Source of the DNA: Actinobaculum massiliense
GTDB taxonomy: Bacteria > Actinomycetota > Actinomycetes > Actinomycetales > Actinomycetaceae
Assembly: GCF_001457435.1 (NCBI RefSeq)
Contig: NZ_LN881717.1
Location: 1,249,339-1,313,338 of the forward strand
Reading direction: 5' to 3'
Length of the DNA: 64,000 nucleotides
The notes under the pieces were generated by a model. It was not told where the DNA came from, did not search any database, and worked only from the letters and a program-made list of their open reading frames with translations. The number at the start of each line of letters is the position of its first letter. Position 1 is the first letter of the stretch. The position numbers and the translations under genes are program-made. Positions 53,987-62,624 of this stretch are shown piece by piece.

Positions 53987-54583
53987 TTACTTGCCGGGGC
54001 TGGTGGCGGCGGGCTCGTAGACGGACTGGTACCAGCCGGTGATGATCTCGGCCTTGACCTTGGGGTCGCCTTCGGTGGCTTCGGCTTTCCACGGGTGGCG
54101 GCCCTTCGCGTCTGGCTTGTTGCGGCGCAGGATCGTGCCCTCGATGCTCGGGGTGGAGAACGTGATCGAGTCGGCCTTGGTGGCAAGCGTGGTGCTTGGC
54201 AGGGCGAACTTGACGCGGTAGAGCCAGAAGTACTGGAAGGTGCCGTTGGAGCGGGCGGCACGGAACCCGATCGCTACCGGTGTGCCGCCGTCTTCCGAGG
54301 ACGAGATGAGCACCCCGTTGGCATCCAGGGTGGCACCGGTCAGTGCCGCTGCGGCTTCTGCTCCTAGGTCGTCCACGCCGAGGGTGAGCGTGCCGGATTT
54401 GAATTCCTTGACGATCTCGCTGGGCCCATCGTCGGCATACAAGATCGCCTCGGCGACCTCGACGGAGAGTTCCGCTGAGATCGCTTTGGCCAGTGGCTTC
54501 GGGCTGGCGTAGGTTTCCTCGCCGGTGGTGGGGTTTTCGGTGATCGTGGCGTAGTAGAGCTTGTCAAGACCAATCGTGGCCAT
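53987..54583 (-). CDS. Phage major tail protein
   Basis: Tail-tube subunit of 198 residues, of the phi13-type major tail family: MATIGLDKLYYATITENPT, SAELSVEVAEAILYADDGPS, RSNGTFQYFWLYRVKFALPS and RRNKPDAKGRHPWKAEATEG. It precedes the chaperone genes. Start ATG at 54583 has AAAGGA. Hexameric rings of this protein build the non-contractile tube. Confidence 0.92.
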   Translation of the reverse strand: MATIGLDKLYYATITENPTTGEETYASPKPLAKAISAELSVEVAEAILYADDGPSEIVKEFKSGTLTLGVDDLGAEAAAALTGATLDANGVLISSSEDGGTPVAIGFRAARSNGTFQYFWLYRVKFALPSTTLATKADSITFSTPSIEGTILRRNKPDAKGRHPWKAEATEGDPKVKAEIITGWYQSVYEPAATSPGK

Positions 54584-54601
54584 GGGTGATTCGTCCTTTC
54601 G

Positions 54602-54946
54602 TTAAAACGGGTGGTGGCAGCTGATATCGAAGCTGTAGTGGTGGTAGCCCGTATCGTCCTCGAAGCCGATGTAGCGTCTGGCGGTCACCACCAGCCCCGC
54701 GTCGACGAGCGCGTGGGTGAGCGTGTCTCGCCAGGTCAGGTAGTTGCCAGTTGTGAACAGGCCGAGGCGGACTTCTTCGACTTCGACGCTCGGGGTGTTG
54801 TCGGCGAACACCTCCAGCGTGTCGCCGATCGGGGTGGCCACCAGATAGGTATCCGGTGCGGGCGAGGCGCTAAACAGGCTCACCGCGATCGGCAGATCAA
54901 GCCGGTCAGCGACCGTGGTGAGGGTTTCCAAAAGCGGGATGGTCAT
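54602..54946 (-). CDS. Tail terminator / tail completion protein
   Basis: Protein of 114 residues in the position of the tail terminator, between the gp10-like connector and the major tail gene. It has alternating strands (TYLVATPIGDTLEVFADNTP, VEEVRLGLFTTGNYLTWRDT) and ends in an aromatic/His-rich tail. Its ATG overlaps the stop of the connector gene (ATGA). Function is inferred from place and length. Confidence 0.7.
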   Translation of the reverse strand: MTIPLLETLTTVADRLDLPIAVSLFSASPAPDTYLVATPIGDTLEVFADNTPSVEVEEVRLGLFTTGNYLTWRDTLTHALVDAGLVVTARRYIGFEDDTGYHHYSFDISCHHPF

Positions 54947-55380
54947 GGTGTGATCCCGTCGAGCTTGGCTTTAAGCACGGTTTTCATCGCCTCCACCGCG
55001 CCCCGTCTGGTCTGGGAGCGTGTCGGTGCCAGGAACGGGCGTGCGGGCTGGTTGCTCCTGCCGTGCTCAAGCACGTTGGCGATGAGCGCGTTCGACCTGC
55101 CATCGCGGCGGTTCTCGGCGAAACCGACCTTGACGTTGTGATCGCCTCGTGAGTTGACCTTCACGCTCGTGACACCCAGGGCCCCGAGGAGCTGGCCGGT
55201 TGAGCGCGACGGCGTGGTGGTCGCCTGCCCGATCGCGGCGGCGAGGTTGGCTCGCATGCGTGGTTCGACCACGTTCGCGCCAGCTGTCAGAACTTCGTCG
55301 GCTGCAGTGTCCAGCAGGCGTGAGGTGGCCTCGAGTGCGTCTATGTACTTATTGGGGAGTCGGATCTGGACGCGCGCCAT
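54943..55380 (-). CDS. HK97 gp10-like head-tail connector protein
   Basis: Protein of 145 residues: helical start (YIDALEATSRLLDTAADEVL) and the gp10-type end RPFLAPTRSQTRRGAVEAMK. I start at the ATG at 55380 with AAGGAG; the frame to 55557 overlaps the previous gene fully and lacks a site. It overlaps the head-closure gene by 32 bases. It takes part in joining tail to head. Confidence 0.85.
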   Translation of the reverse strand: MARVQIRLPNKYIDALEATSRLLDTAADEVLTAGANVVEPRMRANLAAAIGQATTTPSRSTGQLLGALGVTSVKVNSRGDHNVKVGFAENRRDGRSNALIANVLEHGRSNQPARPFLAPTRSQTRRGAVEAMKTVLKAKLDGITP

Positions 55381-55711
55381 GATGGGCTCCTTCCGGTTGC
55401 AGACGGTGGGCAAGGATCTCGATGTAGCCGCCGATGGGCTCGACGGTGTCGATGACGTAGCGGCCATCGCAAGCTGTGATCTGCATGACCTCTGAGACGG
55501 TGAGCCCGGGGATGGTGCGGATGCGGAACAAGACGGTTGCATGCGTGTAGGCCGCACGGTTCACCCACGCTGAGCTGGCGTGCCGGACCTCTCGGTAGGC
55601 GCGCACCGAGGCGACCACCTGCTCGGCGCTAGCGGTAAAACCCGCAGCGTCCCTTCGGGCCACGGGGGTGATGAGGTCGATGGTTTCTCGCATACTGCCA
55701 ATGCCTGCCAT
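55349..55711 (-). CDS. Phage head closure protein
   Basis: Protein of 120 residues of the SPP1 gp16-like stopper family: GSMRETIDLITPVARRDAAG, REVRHASSAWVNRAAYTHAT, and the beta strand VMQITACDGRYVIDTVEPIG. It closes the portal channel after packaging. Start ATG at 55711 has GGAAGG at eight bases. The Pro/His-rich last residues overlap the next gene. Confidence 0.85.
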   Translation of the reverse strand: MAGIGSMRETIDLITPVARRDAAGFTASAEQVVASVRAYREVRHASSAWVNRAAYTHATVLFRIRTIPGLTVSEVMQITACDGRYVIDTVEPIGGYIEILAHRLQPEGAHHGARPDPTPQ

Positions 55712-55714
55712 GGG

Positions 55715-56029
55715 TTAGACCTTCCATTCGCGCTCAAGGCGCAGCAGCGTGTTCACCGCGCCCCACATGGCCTTGGCGGCATCGGGTTTGTCGGACCAGA
55801 ACCCGGCCGTAGACCCGTCACGCGACTCGTAGAAGTGACTGGCGAGCATCACGATCGCCTGCCGGGTCGAACCGGGCATCTCGTGGGCCTCGTAGTAGTC
55901 CTCAGGCAAGTGCTGGTAGGCGGTGGCATAGGAGGTGGCAGCTACCACCAGGTTGGCGATGAGCTCGTCATCCTCGTCGTGGGCGAGGATGAGGTTGGCT
56001 TTGACCTGGTCGATGAGCTGGTGGTTCAT
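55715..56029 (-). CDS. Phage head-tail adaptor (gp6-like connector)
   Basis: Helical protein of 104 residues in the gp6/gp15 adaptor family: QLIDQVKANLILAHDEDDEL, NLVVAATSYATAYQHLPEDY, then STRQAIVMLASHFYESRDGS. It binds the portal ring. I use the ATG at 56029 because AGGAGG stands eight bases before it; the GTG at 56038 touches that site. Confidence 0.88.
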   Translation of the reverse strand: MNHQLIDQVKANLILAHDEDDELIANLVVAATSYATAYQHLPEDYYEAHEMPGSTRQAIVMLASHFYESRDGSTAGFWSDKPDAAKAMWGAVNTLLRLEREWKV

Positions 56030-56061
56030 GGCTGCCACCTCCTATTCGTTGCGTGGGGGTT

Positions 56062-57282
56062 TTAGGCTCCGGCCTTCTGGGTGAGGATCTTGACGGCCTC
56101 GGGCAGGACGAGCTTGCCGTCCAGGCGCTGGGAGGCGAGGAAACCGACCTGGCCGGAGGTGGCGAACAGTTCGTTCAGCCGCTTGAACGAGCGTCCCTGC
56201 CGGTCAGCGATCCAGTAGTAGGACAGGTCACCGAACGCCACGGTCTTCGCGCCCGCCTTGATCTCAGGGACAAACGTGGAGGTGTGCACCGGCTTGCCCA
56301 GGATCATGTCCGGGGCACCAACCGTGAGCGCTGGCTGCCACAGGTACTGGCCCTGGTTGTCCTTGAGCTTGCGCACGGTCTTGACGGTGGCATCGTTCAT
56401 CAGCCACACCGCCCGGGCCCGATACGGGGCGCGCAGGCTGTAGTGCAGGTCGATGAGCTCATCGGCGGTAATGTCTGTGGCCTTCGCGGTGGTCACATCC
56501 GAGATGCCACCACCGGTGGTGTCGAAGATGCCGGTCGGCTTGCCCTTGCCGTCACCGACAAGGAAAGCCTCCTCTTCGGCGGCACCGATGCGGCGGGCGA
56601 ACTCGGCGGCGAGGTAGGCCTCGACGTCGAAGACCGAATCGCCGAGCAGTTCCTCGCTGATCTTGAGGAACGTGCCGAGCTTGAACGCCGAGAGGGTGAT
56701 CTGGGAGAAGGTCTCGTCGGATTCGGTGTAGGGCTTGCCCTCATCGAGCCACCCGGCACTGCCGTGGGTGGAGACGACCGGGATCTTGCGGTCCCCGCTG
56801 GTGGTCTGGATGACGTTGGCAAGCCCTCGCATGATGTTCTGGTCGGCGAGCGACTGCACGAGGGTGTGCTCGAACTCGTCCGGGACGAGGTAGCCGCCCT
56901 CGGAATCGACCCCCTCGGACAGGGCGTTGCGCACCTCCATGGGAGAGGCGTTGAGCCGCATCGCATCCCAGAAGGCGCGCTTGTAGGAGGCGGTGGCGCG
57001 GCCGGTCTTGGGTTCGCTCTCCTCGCCGGTCTGGCCGGGCATCGAGGTCAGCGGCGTATTCGTGGCGCGGGCCAGATCAGCGTCTAGGCGCTGGGCGCGC
57101 TCGGCGCGAGCGATCTCGGCGCTCAGCCGTTCAATGTCGGCTTCCATGCGGGCGTAGGTCTGGTCGTCCTCGGCGGAGAGGCAGCCGGTGGTGGTGTCGC
57201 GGCGCTCGTCGAGGAAGGCCTTGGCCTTCTCCCAGGTGTCGGCGCGGCGGGTACGCAGGTCAGAAATCGTGATCGTGGACAT
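56062..57282 (-). CDS. Phage major capsid protein (HK97 family)
   Basis: Capsid subunit of 406 residues. The first 110 form a coiled-coil delta domain (TYARMEADIERLSAEIARAE) that acts as scaffold and is normally cut off by the protease encoded next. The HK97 fold follows: SEGVDSEGGYLVPDEFEHTL, KIPVVSTHGSAGWLDEGKPY, KISEELLGDSVFDVEAYLAA, RVWLMNDATV-type, and VGAPDMILGKPVHTSTFVPE. Start ATG at 57282 has GGAGAAC-like sequence. Confidence 0.96.
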   Translation of the reverse strand: MSTITISDLRTRRADTWEKAKAFLDERRDTTTGCLSAEDDQTYARMEADIERLSAEIARAERAQRLDADLARATNTPLTSMPGQTGEESEPKTGRATASYKRAFWDAMRLNASPMEVRNALSEGVDSEGGYLVPDEFEHTLVQSLADQNIMRGLANVIQTTSGDRKIPVVSTHGSAGWLDEGKPYTESDETFSQITLSAFKLGTFLKISEELLGDSVFDVEAYLAAEFARRIGAAEEEAFLVGDGKGKPTGIFDTTGGGISDVTTAKATDITADELIDLHYSLRAPYRARAVWLMNDATVKTVRKLKDNQGQYLWQPALTVGAPDMILGKPVHTSTFVPEIKAGAKTVAFGDLSYYWIADRQGRSFKRLNELFATSGQVGFLASQRLDGKLVLPEAVKILTQKAGA

Positions 57283-57304
57283 GGGAAAGGGTTCTCCTTG
57301 CTTG

Positions 57305-58135
57305 TTAGTGGGTGTGATTGACCAGGGCGGCGTACAGGTCCACCACCCGACGACCCGTGAGCCGTACGGGCGCTGGGGTTGGTGGCTGGGTGGCTGGTGG
57401 CGTGTCGGTCAGGTGCGCGACGAGGCGCTGCTCGGCGGGCTTTCGGGCAAAACACACCCCGCTGGCGGTATCGGCGAGCGGGGCTGGGTTTCCGGTCTTC
57501 GGCGGCCACGGTGGCTTCGTGTCCGGCCCCTCATCGTCGTCCTCATCGGGGTCGGTGACCTTCGGGGCGTTGCCGGTGAGGTAGCCGTCGGCAAAACCCA
57601 TCGCGATGGCAGCACGCGCGTCCATCCAGGTCTCTTGATCCATCAGGCGAGCGAGCTTGGCCCGGCTCATCCCGGTTTTCAGCTCGTAGGCGTTGATGAT
57701 GGATTCTTTGACCGCTGCGAGCATGTCGATGGCACGGCCCAGCTCATCGGCGTCACCGACGGCGAGGGTGGCGGGGTTGTGGATCATGAGCATCGACACC
57801 GGGCTCATCGCCACGACTTCACCTGCCATGGCGATCACGCTGGCGGCACTGGCCGCGATCCCGTCGATGCACACCCGCACGTGTCCGGGATAGTCGAGGA
57901 GCATGTTGTAGATCTGGGCTGCCGCGACGACGTCGCCGCCGGGGCTGTTGATCCACACCGTCACATCACCGGAACCTGCCGCCAGCTCGGAGGCGAACAG
58001 GGCCGGGGTGATGTCGTCGTCAAACCATGACTCCTCAGCGATCACCCCGTTGATACGCAAAACCCGGCTGGTATCGCTACCCGCCGGGTCAGATGTGTCG
58101 GGAGCGGGTGGCTCCCAGTTCCAGAACCGTCTCAC
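57305..58135 (-). CDS. Phage head maturation protease, ClpP-like
   Basis: Serine protease of 276 residues that trims the capsid scaffold. The ClpP fold is clear: VWINSPGGDVVAAAQIYNML, nucleophile in GIAASAASVIAMAG (about Ser96), catalytic His in SMLMIHNPA (about His119) and the MDQETWMDARAAIAMGFAD block with the acid. The last 90 residues are a Pro-rich tail. It overlaps the portal gene by four bases (ATGA). Confidence 0.94.
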   Translation of the reverse strand: MRRFWNWEPPAPDTSDPAGSDTSRVLRINGVIAEESWFDDDITPALFASELAAGSGDVTVWINSPGGDVVAAAQIYNMLLDYPGHVRVCIDGIAASAASVIAMAGEVVAMSPVSMLMIHNPATLAVGDADELGRAIDMLAAVKESIINAYELKTGMSRAKLARLMDQETWMDARAAIAMGFADGYLTGNAPKVTDPDEDDDEGPDTKPPWPPKTGNPAPLADTASGVCFARKPAEQRLVAHLTDTPPATQPPTPAPVRLTGRRVVDLYAALVNHTH

Positions 58136-59454
58136 CGGCTCCTCCTTTCAACTCTGTGTTCAGTTGGTGGCCCGCCAGGAGGCGAACCGCCTTCTGACGG
58201 CTCCAACCCCGCTGGTTCTTCCTGCCCCTTGGTGGCGTAGGCCCCGGCCATGGATAGCGGCAGCATGTTGCCGTTGACCAGGTACACGTCGCCACCATCA
58301 GCGACAGCGATACGGTCAAGGTTTTCCAGGGCGCGGATGTCGTTCGCGCTCATCCACCCGTTCTGGCGTGCTACCGCGTAGCCGTTCATGCGCGAGACGT
58401 AGTCGCCGCGCAGCAGACCTTCAAGGTTGAACTTCACGAACACGCTCGGCTTCTCACGCGGGCTCAGCAGCGTCTTGGTCAGGGCTTGTTCCCAGCGGAT
58501 GACCCACGGGTCGAGCGTGTATTTCACGAACTCCAACGACTGCTGCTCAATATTGCTGAAGCTCGATTTTTCGAGGTCTCCCACCATGTGCGGTGGGATG
58601 CGGAAGATCCGGGCGATCTCGTTGATCTGAAACTTCCTGGTCTCCAAGAACTGCGCCTGCTCCGGGGAGACGGAGATGGGCGTGTACTTCATGCCCTCTT
58701 CCAACACCGCGACCTTGTTGGCGTTGCGGGCCCCACCAAAAGTTTGCTGCCAAGACTCACGCACCCGAGACGGGTCCTTGATCGTGCCCGGATGCTCCAA
58801 CACCCCACCGGGGGCAGCCCCGTTAGCGAAGAAACTCGCGCCGTAATCCTCAGTGGCCATGGCCATACCGATCGCGTTCTTCGCCATCGCAATCGGGCTA
58901 TAGCCCACCAGCCCATCAAACCCGAGCCCAGGAATATGCAGCACGTCAGCAGGCGAAAGCCGGATGCGAGACCACTGGCCAGCGGGTTCGTCGCTGATGG
59001 CCTGGTACTCGTAGTAGAGCCTGCCCGCATCATCCCTGCCGACGCTCATCCGGTTGGGCATGAGCGGATAGAGGCCGATGACCTCGTCGAGGCCGTTGCG
59101 GATGACCTGCGCGTAGGCGTTGCCCCACAACAGCAGATGCGTCATCAGCGTCTCGCGGAAGACGAAGCTGGTCATCTCCGGGTTCGGCTCATCGTGAAGA
59201 AGCCGATACAAGCCATGATCGGTGGCTTTGACTTTCGATCCGTCCGACTCGATGCGATACACATGCAGCGGCAAACCAGCGATAGCTTCAGCCAAAATCC
59301 GCACACACGAATAGACCGCAGTCATCTGCATCGCTGAGCGTTCGGTGACCGTGCGCCCGGAGCTGGTGGGCCCGAACAAGAAGCTGTAGCTCGAGGACAG
59401 CTGGTGGTTGGACACCTGCCGGGGATTGGGTCTGAGCCAGTCGAAAAGTCCCAC
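58132..59454 (-). CDS. Phage portal protein (HK97 type)
   Basis: Portal subunit of 440 residues; twelve form the DNA entry ring. Marks: AMQMTAVYSCVRILAEAIAG near the start, FRETLMTHLLLWGNAYAQVI, GLGFDGLVGYSPIAMAKNAI, and the core EIARIFRIPPHMVGDLEKSS. The C-terminus is Pro/Gly-rich and basic. Starts at a GTG at 59454 with AAAGGAGG. It lies between terminase and protease genes, as expected. Confidence 0.95.
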   Translation of the reverse strand: MGLFDWLRPNPRQVSNHQLSSSYSFLFGPTSSGRTVTERSAMQMTAVYSCVRILAEAIAGLPLHVYRIESDGSKVKATDHGLYRLLHDEPNPEMTSFVFRETLMTHLLLWGNAYAQVIRNGLDEVIGLYPLMPNRMSVGRDDAGRLYYEYQAISDEPAGQWSRIRLSPADVLHIPGLGFDGLVGYSPIAMAKNAIGMAMATEDYGASFFANGAAPGGVLEHPGTIKDPSRVRESWQQTFGGARNANKVAVLEEGMKYTPISVSPEQAQFLETRKFQINEIARIFRIPPHMVGDLEKSSFSNIEQQSLEFVKYTLDPWVIRWEQALTKTLLSPREKPSVFVKFNLEGLLRGDYVSRMNGYAVARQNGWMSANDIRALENLDRIAVADGGDVYLVNGNMLPLSMAGAYATKGQEEPAGLEPSEGGSPPGGPPTEHRVERRSR

Positions 59455-59481
59455 AGGGGCCTCCTTTACGTTGTCGAAGCG

Positions 59482-61080
59482 TTAGAGGACGAGCAGCCCG
59501 CGCGAGTCGTACACCGACGTGCCCGCGTGGGCGCTGCCGCCTCGGATCGCGCGGTCCAGCGCCATGATGGTGGCCACGACCCCGTCGATCTTCTCGGTGG
59601 ACTTCTGCTTGTCGGGTTTGATGTTTCCTGCCGGGTCGGTGCGTACATGAATGTTGTCGACCATCCAAGAAAGCACCGGGTGGCCCCCGTGGGCGAGGCG
59701 TCCTTCGAGTGCGAGCTTCATCAGCTCCTTGCTCGGTGGGCTCATGTCCTTGAATCCCTGCCCGAAGGGCACGACGGTGAAACCGGCATCGTCGAGGTTT
59801 TGGCTCATCTGCACCGCGCCCCACCGGTCGAAGGCGATCTCGCGGATATCGAACCTCTCACCGAGTTGTTCGATGAGGTGCTCGATGTGGGCGTAGTGGA
59901 CGACGTTGCCTTCCGTGGTCTCCAAGAAGCCCTGGCTGTGCCACAGGTCGTAGGGCACGTGATCACGCGCCACCCGAAGCGACAGGTTGTCCTCCGGTAT
60001 CCAAAACCACGGGGCGATCCGGTACTTCTCGTCATCCCCGTAGGGCGGGAATACCAGCACGAACGCGGTGATATCCGTCGTGGAGGCCAAGTCCAGCCCT
60101 CCGTAGCAGGGCCTACCCTCCAGCTCGTCCAAGTCCACCGGGTCGACGCATGCGTCCCAGATGTGCATGGGCATCCACCGCACCGACTGTTTCACCCATT
60201 GGTTGAGGCGAAGCTGGCGAAACGAGTTCTCCTCGGCGGGGTTCTGGCGAGCCGAGTTGCACGCCGCCCGCACCTTCTCCACCGGCACAGTGACCCCAAG
60301 CGAAGGATTGGCCTTGTGCCAGACATCTTCGCTTGTCCAGTCATCGTCCACATCAGCGCCGTAGATCACCGGGTAGAACGTGGGGTCGTGTTTCTTGCCC
60401 GCCAGGATGTCGCGCGCTTTTTGGTGCTGCTCGTAGCAGATGCTGTGGGTGTCAGTACCTGCGGTGGTGATGAGGAAATACAGCGGCTGGGTGCGCGCAT
60501 CACCCGAACCCTTGGTCATCACGTCAAACAACGCGCGGTTGGGTTGAGTGTGCAGCTCGTCGAAGACGACCCCGGAGATGTTGAACCCGTGCTTGGAGTA
60601 CGCCTCAGCCGAGAGCACCTGGTAGAAGCTGTTGGTCGGCTTGTAGATGATCCGCTTCTGACTGCTGAGGATTTTCACCCGCTTCGACAGGGCCGGTGAT
60701 TGGCGGATCATGTCGGCGGCGACCTCGAAGACGATGCTGGCTTGCTGCCGGTCGGCCGCGCACCCGTACACCTCGGCGGCTTGCTCCCCGTCCCCGCACG
60801 TCAGCAGCAGCGCGATCGCAGCAGCCAGCTCGGACTTGCCCTGCTTCTTGGGGATCTCCACATAGGCGGTGGTGAACTGCCGGTAGCCGTCGGGCTTGAT
60901 GGTGCCGAACAGGTCACGCACGATCTGTTCCTGCCAGCCCAGCAGCGTGAACGGTGTGCCTGCCCAGCGGCCTTTAGTGTGGCGCAGCGCCTGAATGAAT
61001 GCGACAGCGAAATCAGCTTTGCGCTGGTTGTAGGTGGAGCCGTCTGCCATGAACCTGGTCGGCTGATACGTGCTCGTCAT
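59482..61080 (-). CDS. Phage terminase large subunit
   Basis: DNA-packaging motor and nuclease, 532 residues. The ATPase part has the Walker A-like VEIPKKQGKSELAAAIALL (about 75-92), Walker B in ISGVVFDELH and the coupling motif FLITTAGTD. The nuclease part begins at YGGLDLASTTDITAFVLVF with the first metal Asp and continues through IREIAFDRWGAVQMSQNLDD. Start ATG at 61080 has AAGGAG upstream; the frame to 61122 runs into a hairpin. A terminase small subunit is not seen here and may lie to the right. Confidence 0.95.
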   Translation of the reverse strand: MTSTYQPTRFMADGSTYNQRKADFAVAFIQALRHTKGRWAGTPFTLLGWQEQIVRDLFGTIKPDGYRQFTTAYVEIPKKQGKSELAAAIALLLTCGDGEQAAEVYGCAADRQQASIVFEVAADMIRQSPALSKRVKILSSQKRIIYKPTNSFYQVLSAEAYSKHGFNISGVVFDELHTQPNRALFDVMTKGSGDARTQPLYFLITTAGTDTHSICYEQHQKARDILAGKKHDPTFYPVIYGADVDDDWTSEDVWHKANPSLGVTVPVEKVRAACNSARQNPAEENSFRQLRLNQWVKQSVRWMPMHIWDACVDPVDLDELEGRPCYGGLDLASTTDITAFVLVFPPYGDDEKYRIAPWFWIPEDNLSLRVARDHVPYDLWHSQGFLETTEGNVVHYAHIEHLIEQLGERFDIREIAFDRWGAVQMSQNLDDAGFTVVPFGQGFKDMSPPSKELMKLALEGRLAHGGHPVLSWMVDNIHVRTDPAGNIKPDKQKSTEKIDGVVATIMALDRAIRGGSAHAGTSVYDSRGLLVL

Positions 61081-61115
61081 CGTGGCGGCAGCTCCTTCCT
61101 CGGGGTATAAGAAAA

Positions 61116-61133
61116 GCCCCAACCGTGTGGGGC
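61116..61133 (-). terminator. Short terminator-like hairpin upstream of terminase
   Basis: On the minus strand GCCCCA-CACGGT-TGGGGC followed by TTTTCTTAT. It lies between the 61192 stop and the terminase start and could end early transcripts or act as an attenuator for the late genes. Confidence 0.75.
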
Positions 61134-61191
61134 GAAACGGAGAGTGTGGGGCAAGTCCCGATCCGTTGGAGGGTCGGGACGGTGCGAGGGG

Positions 61192-61482
61192 TTAGCAGTA
61201 GGTGGCGCGGAAGTTGGCGACCACCTGGTCGGTGTCGAAGCCGCCGTAGCGCCAATCGGACAGGCCGCGCTGCCTGGCCAGGGCGATGATCTGATCGGCT
61301 TTGGTGTAGTGCCAGCCGATGCGGCTGAGCGTGTGGACCGGGATCTTCTCAGCCCCGACCTCCTCGGCGAGCTCGTCGAGGACGCTGAAGGGGATCTCGG
61401 CGGCAGCCTGGATCTCACCGTGCGGGGCGGCGTCGGCGGGGATCTCCAGGTGGTTGGTGACCAGCTCCCGGGTGGCGTCCAT
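61192..61482 (-). CDS. Small phage protein, unknown function
   Basis: 96 residues, with RELVTNHLEIPADAAPHGEI and a helix-turn-helix-like end (VHTLSRIGWHYTKADQIIAL). Start ATG at 61482 has AAGGAGG at good spacing. No family recognised; early-region accessory gene. Confidence 0.65.
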   Translation of the reverse strand: MDATRELVTNHLEIPADAAPHGEIQAAAEIPFSVLDELAEEVGAEKIPVHTLSRIGWHYTKADQIIALARQRGLSDWRYGGFDTDQVVANFRATYC

Positions 61483-61515
61483 CGGGTGTCCTCCTTGGCC
61501 TTGGTGGGGTGTGGG

Positions 61516-61803
61516 TTAGATCTGGGTCAGGGCCCAGGCGATGGCGTGCCCGGCGTCTGCGAAAAGGTGGTCGGCCTCGGAGATGAGCTCCAGGGCGCAT
61601 TCGCTGCGGCCGCGCGCGTTCGGGCCGAAGCCGTCGATCGGGGCTTCGGTGAGGCGGTAGACCTGGGCGCTGTTGCCGTAGCCGTCTTTCTTGGTCCAGG
61701 TCGCGAAGGTGGCCAGCGTGTAGTCGCCGTGTGCGAGGATCGCCCCGTAGGAGTCGACGCGCATCTGCAGGGCTTCGGTGGTGAGCTTCTCGGTGGTGTT
61801 CAT
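61516..61803 (-). CDS. Small phage protein, unknown function, with repeated leader
   Basis: 95 residues from MNTTEKLTTEALQMRVDSYG to ADAGHAIAWALTQI, with a mid part TWTKKDGYGNSAQVYRLTEA. I take the ATG at 61803 rather than 61815 because the leader and first codons (ATGAACACC) are shared with the gene starting at 62332, where the start is unambiguous. Function unknown. Confidence 0.65.
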   Translation of the reverse strand: MNTTEKLTTEALQMRVDSYGAILAHGDYTLATFATWTKKDGYGNSAQVYRLTEAPIDGFGPNARGRSECALELISEADHLFADAGHAIAWALTQI

Positions 61804-61887
61804 GGCTGTTGTCATTTCCTGAGGTGGTGTTCTTTTGTCATGTACATACAGCCATAGGTGCGGGCACTTATCCAGTCGTATTTGCCC
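61801..61887 (-). repeat. Repeated early-gene leader, copy A
   Basis: Shares with copy B a stretch from the start codon (CATGGCTGT on the plus strand) through CTGAGGTGGTGT and ATGTACATACAGCCATA to ATCCAGTCG and TTTGCCC. It contains the palindrome ATGTACAT. Confidence 0.9.
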
Positions 61888-61956
61888 AGATCAGGCACTA
61901 TTTTTTGGGATCTACAGCACTCGGAAAAACCGTGGAGAAACAAGGCTTGTGACGAG

Positions 61957-61983
61957 GGAAACCCCGCTCGAGGCAGGGTTTCC
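61957..61983 (-). other. Hairpin after the 61997 gene
   Basis: GGAAACCC and GGGTTTCC arms pair, with extra GC pairs inside, 14 bases past the stop codon. No T-run; a weak terminator or 3'-end stabiliser. Confidence 0.6.
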
Positions 61984-61996
61984 GGGTGCCAGCAGG

Positions 61997-62332
61997 TCAG
62001 GCGTTGCGGGTGATGCTGCAGTTCACCAGGTCGCGGGCGTTCAGGGGTGCCAGTTCGCTGACCATGGCGATGGCGCGTCGATAGCCGTCGGTGACCTTTT
62101 CGATCTCTTCCGGGTCGAGGGAGCCGTATGAGGTGGTTTGGATCGTCCACTGGCCGGTCTGCCAATCCCGGTACAAGGGCGGGGTGTACGGCATGCGGGC
62201 TGCGGGGCGGATCTCGATCGCGAGGTCGTCTGTGGTGTCGATGGTGACGATGGTGTAGGCGAGCCGGTTCGCATTCTCGACCAGGCGCTGGGTGGTTTCC
62301 TCTTCGATGCTCATCTTTGCCTGGGTGTTCAT
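61997..62332 (-). CDS. Small phage protein, unknown function, with repeated leader
   Basis: 111 residues: MNTQAKMSIEEETTQRLVEN, IVTIDTTDDLAIEIRPAARM, then EEIEKVTDGYRRAIAMVSEL. Start ATG at 62332 has AGGGAAGGA. The frame stays open upstream through leader copy B (MTGYAAKRMAVCTYRK), so a longer product is formally possible. No family recognised. Confidence 0.65.
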   Translation of the reverse strand: MNTQAKMSIEEETTQRLVENANRLAYTIVTIDTTDDLAIEIRPAARMPYTPPLYRDWQTGQWTIQTTSYGSLDPEEIEKVTDGYRRAIAMVSELAPLNARDLVNCSITRNA

Positions 62333-62416
62333 GGCTGTGTCCTTCCCTGAGGTGGTGTGCTTTCGGTATGTACATACAGCCATACGTTTTGCCGCATATC
62401 CAGTCATTGTTTGCCC
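62330..62416 (-). repeat. Repeated early-gene leader, copy B
   Basis: Same layout and length (87 bases) as copy A; core ATGTACATACAGCCATACG followed by TTTTGCCGCATATCCAGTCA. Confidence 0.92.
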
Positions 62417-62426
62417 TGATGAGCTG

Positions 62427-62624
62427 CTATTTTTCGGGTTTTTCGGTGGGTAGGGTTTCCCAGGAGTCCTCGCCCGGGATGAGCCCCAGATTCGATCCGG
62501 TGTCCCAGTCGACGTGGACGGTGCCGAGGTCGTCGACGAACGCCACGGTGCCAAGCACACCGGGGCGCAGCGTCGTGTACGGGTAGCTGGTGGCGATCAG
62601 GCGCACCCGCTGGCCGGGAGTCAT
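62427..62624 (-). CDS. DUF4314-like phage protein
   Basis: 65 residues beginning MTPGQRVRLIATSYPYTTLR and continuing PGVLGTVAFVDDLGTVHVDW, an SH3-like barrel pattern typical of DUF4314 proteins that occur near phage methyltransferases. Its ATG overlaps the stop of the gene before it (ATGA), and AAGGAG stands upstream. Confidence 0.78.
   Translation of the reverse strand: MTPGQRVRLIATSYPYTTLRPGVLGTVAFVDDLGTVHVDWDTGSNLGLIPGEDSWETLPTEKPEK

Noticed and set aside
56053-57087. 344-codon plus-strand frame opposite the capsid gene
   Set aside because: Gly/Val/Leu-rich shadow of the HK97 capsid gene, which is fully supported on the other strand.
59404-60699. 431-codon plus-strand frame opposite the terminase
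   Set aside because: Antisense shadow; all terminase motifs are intact in the minus frame.
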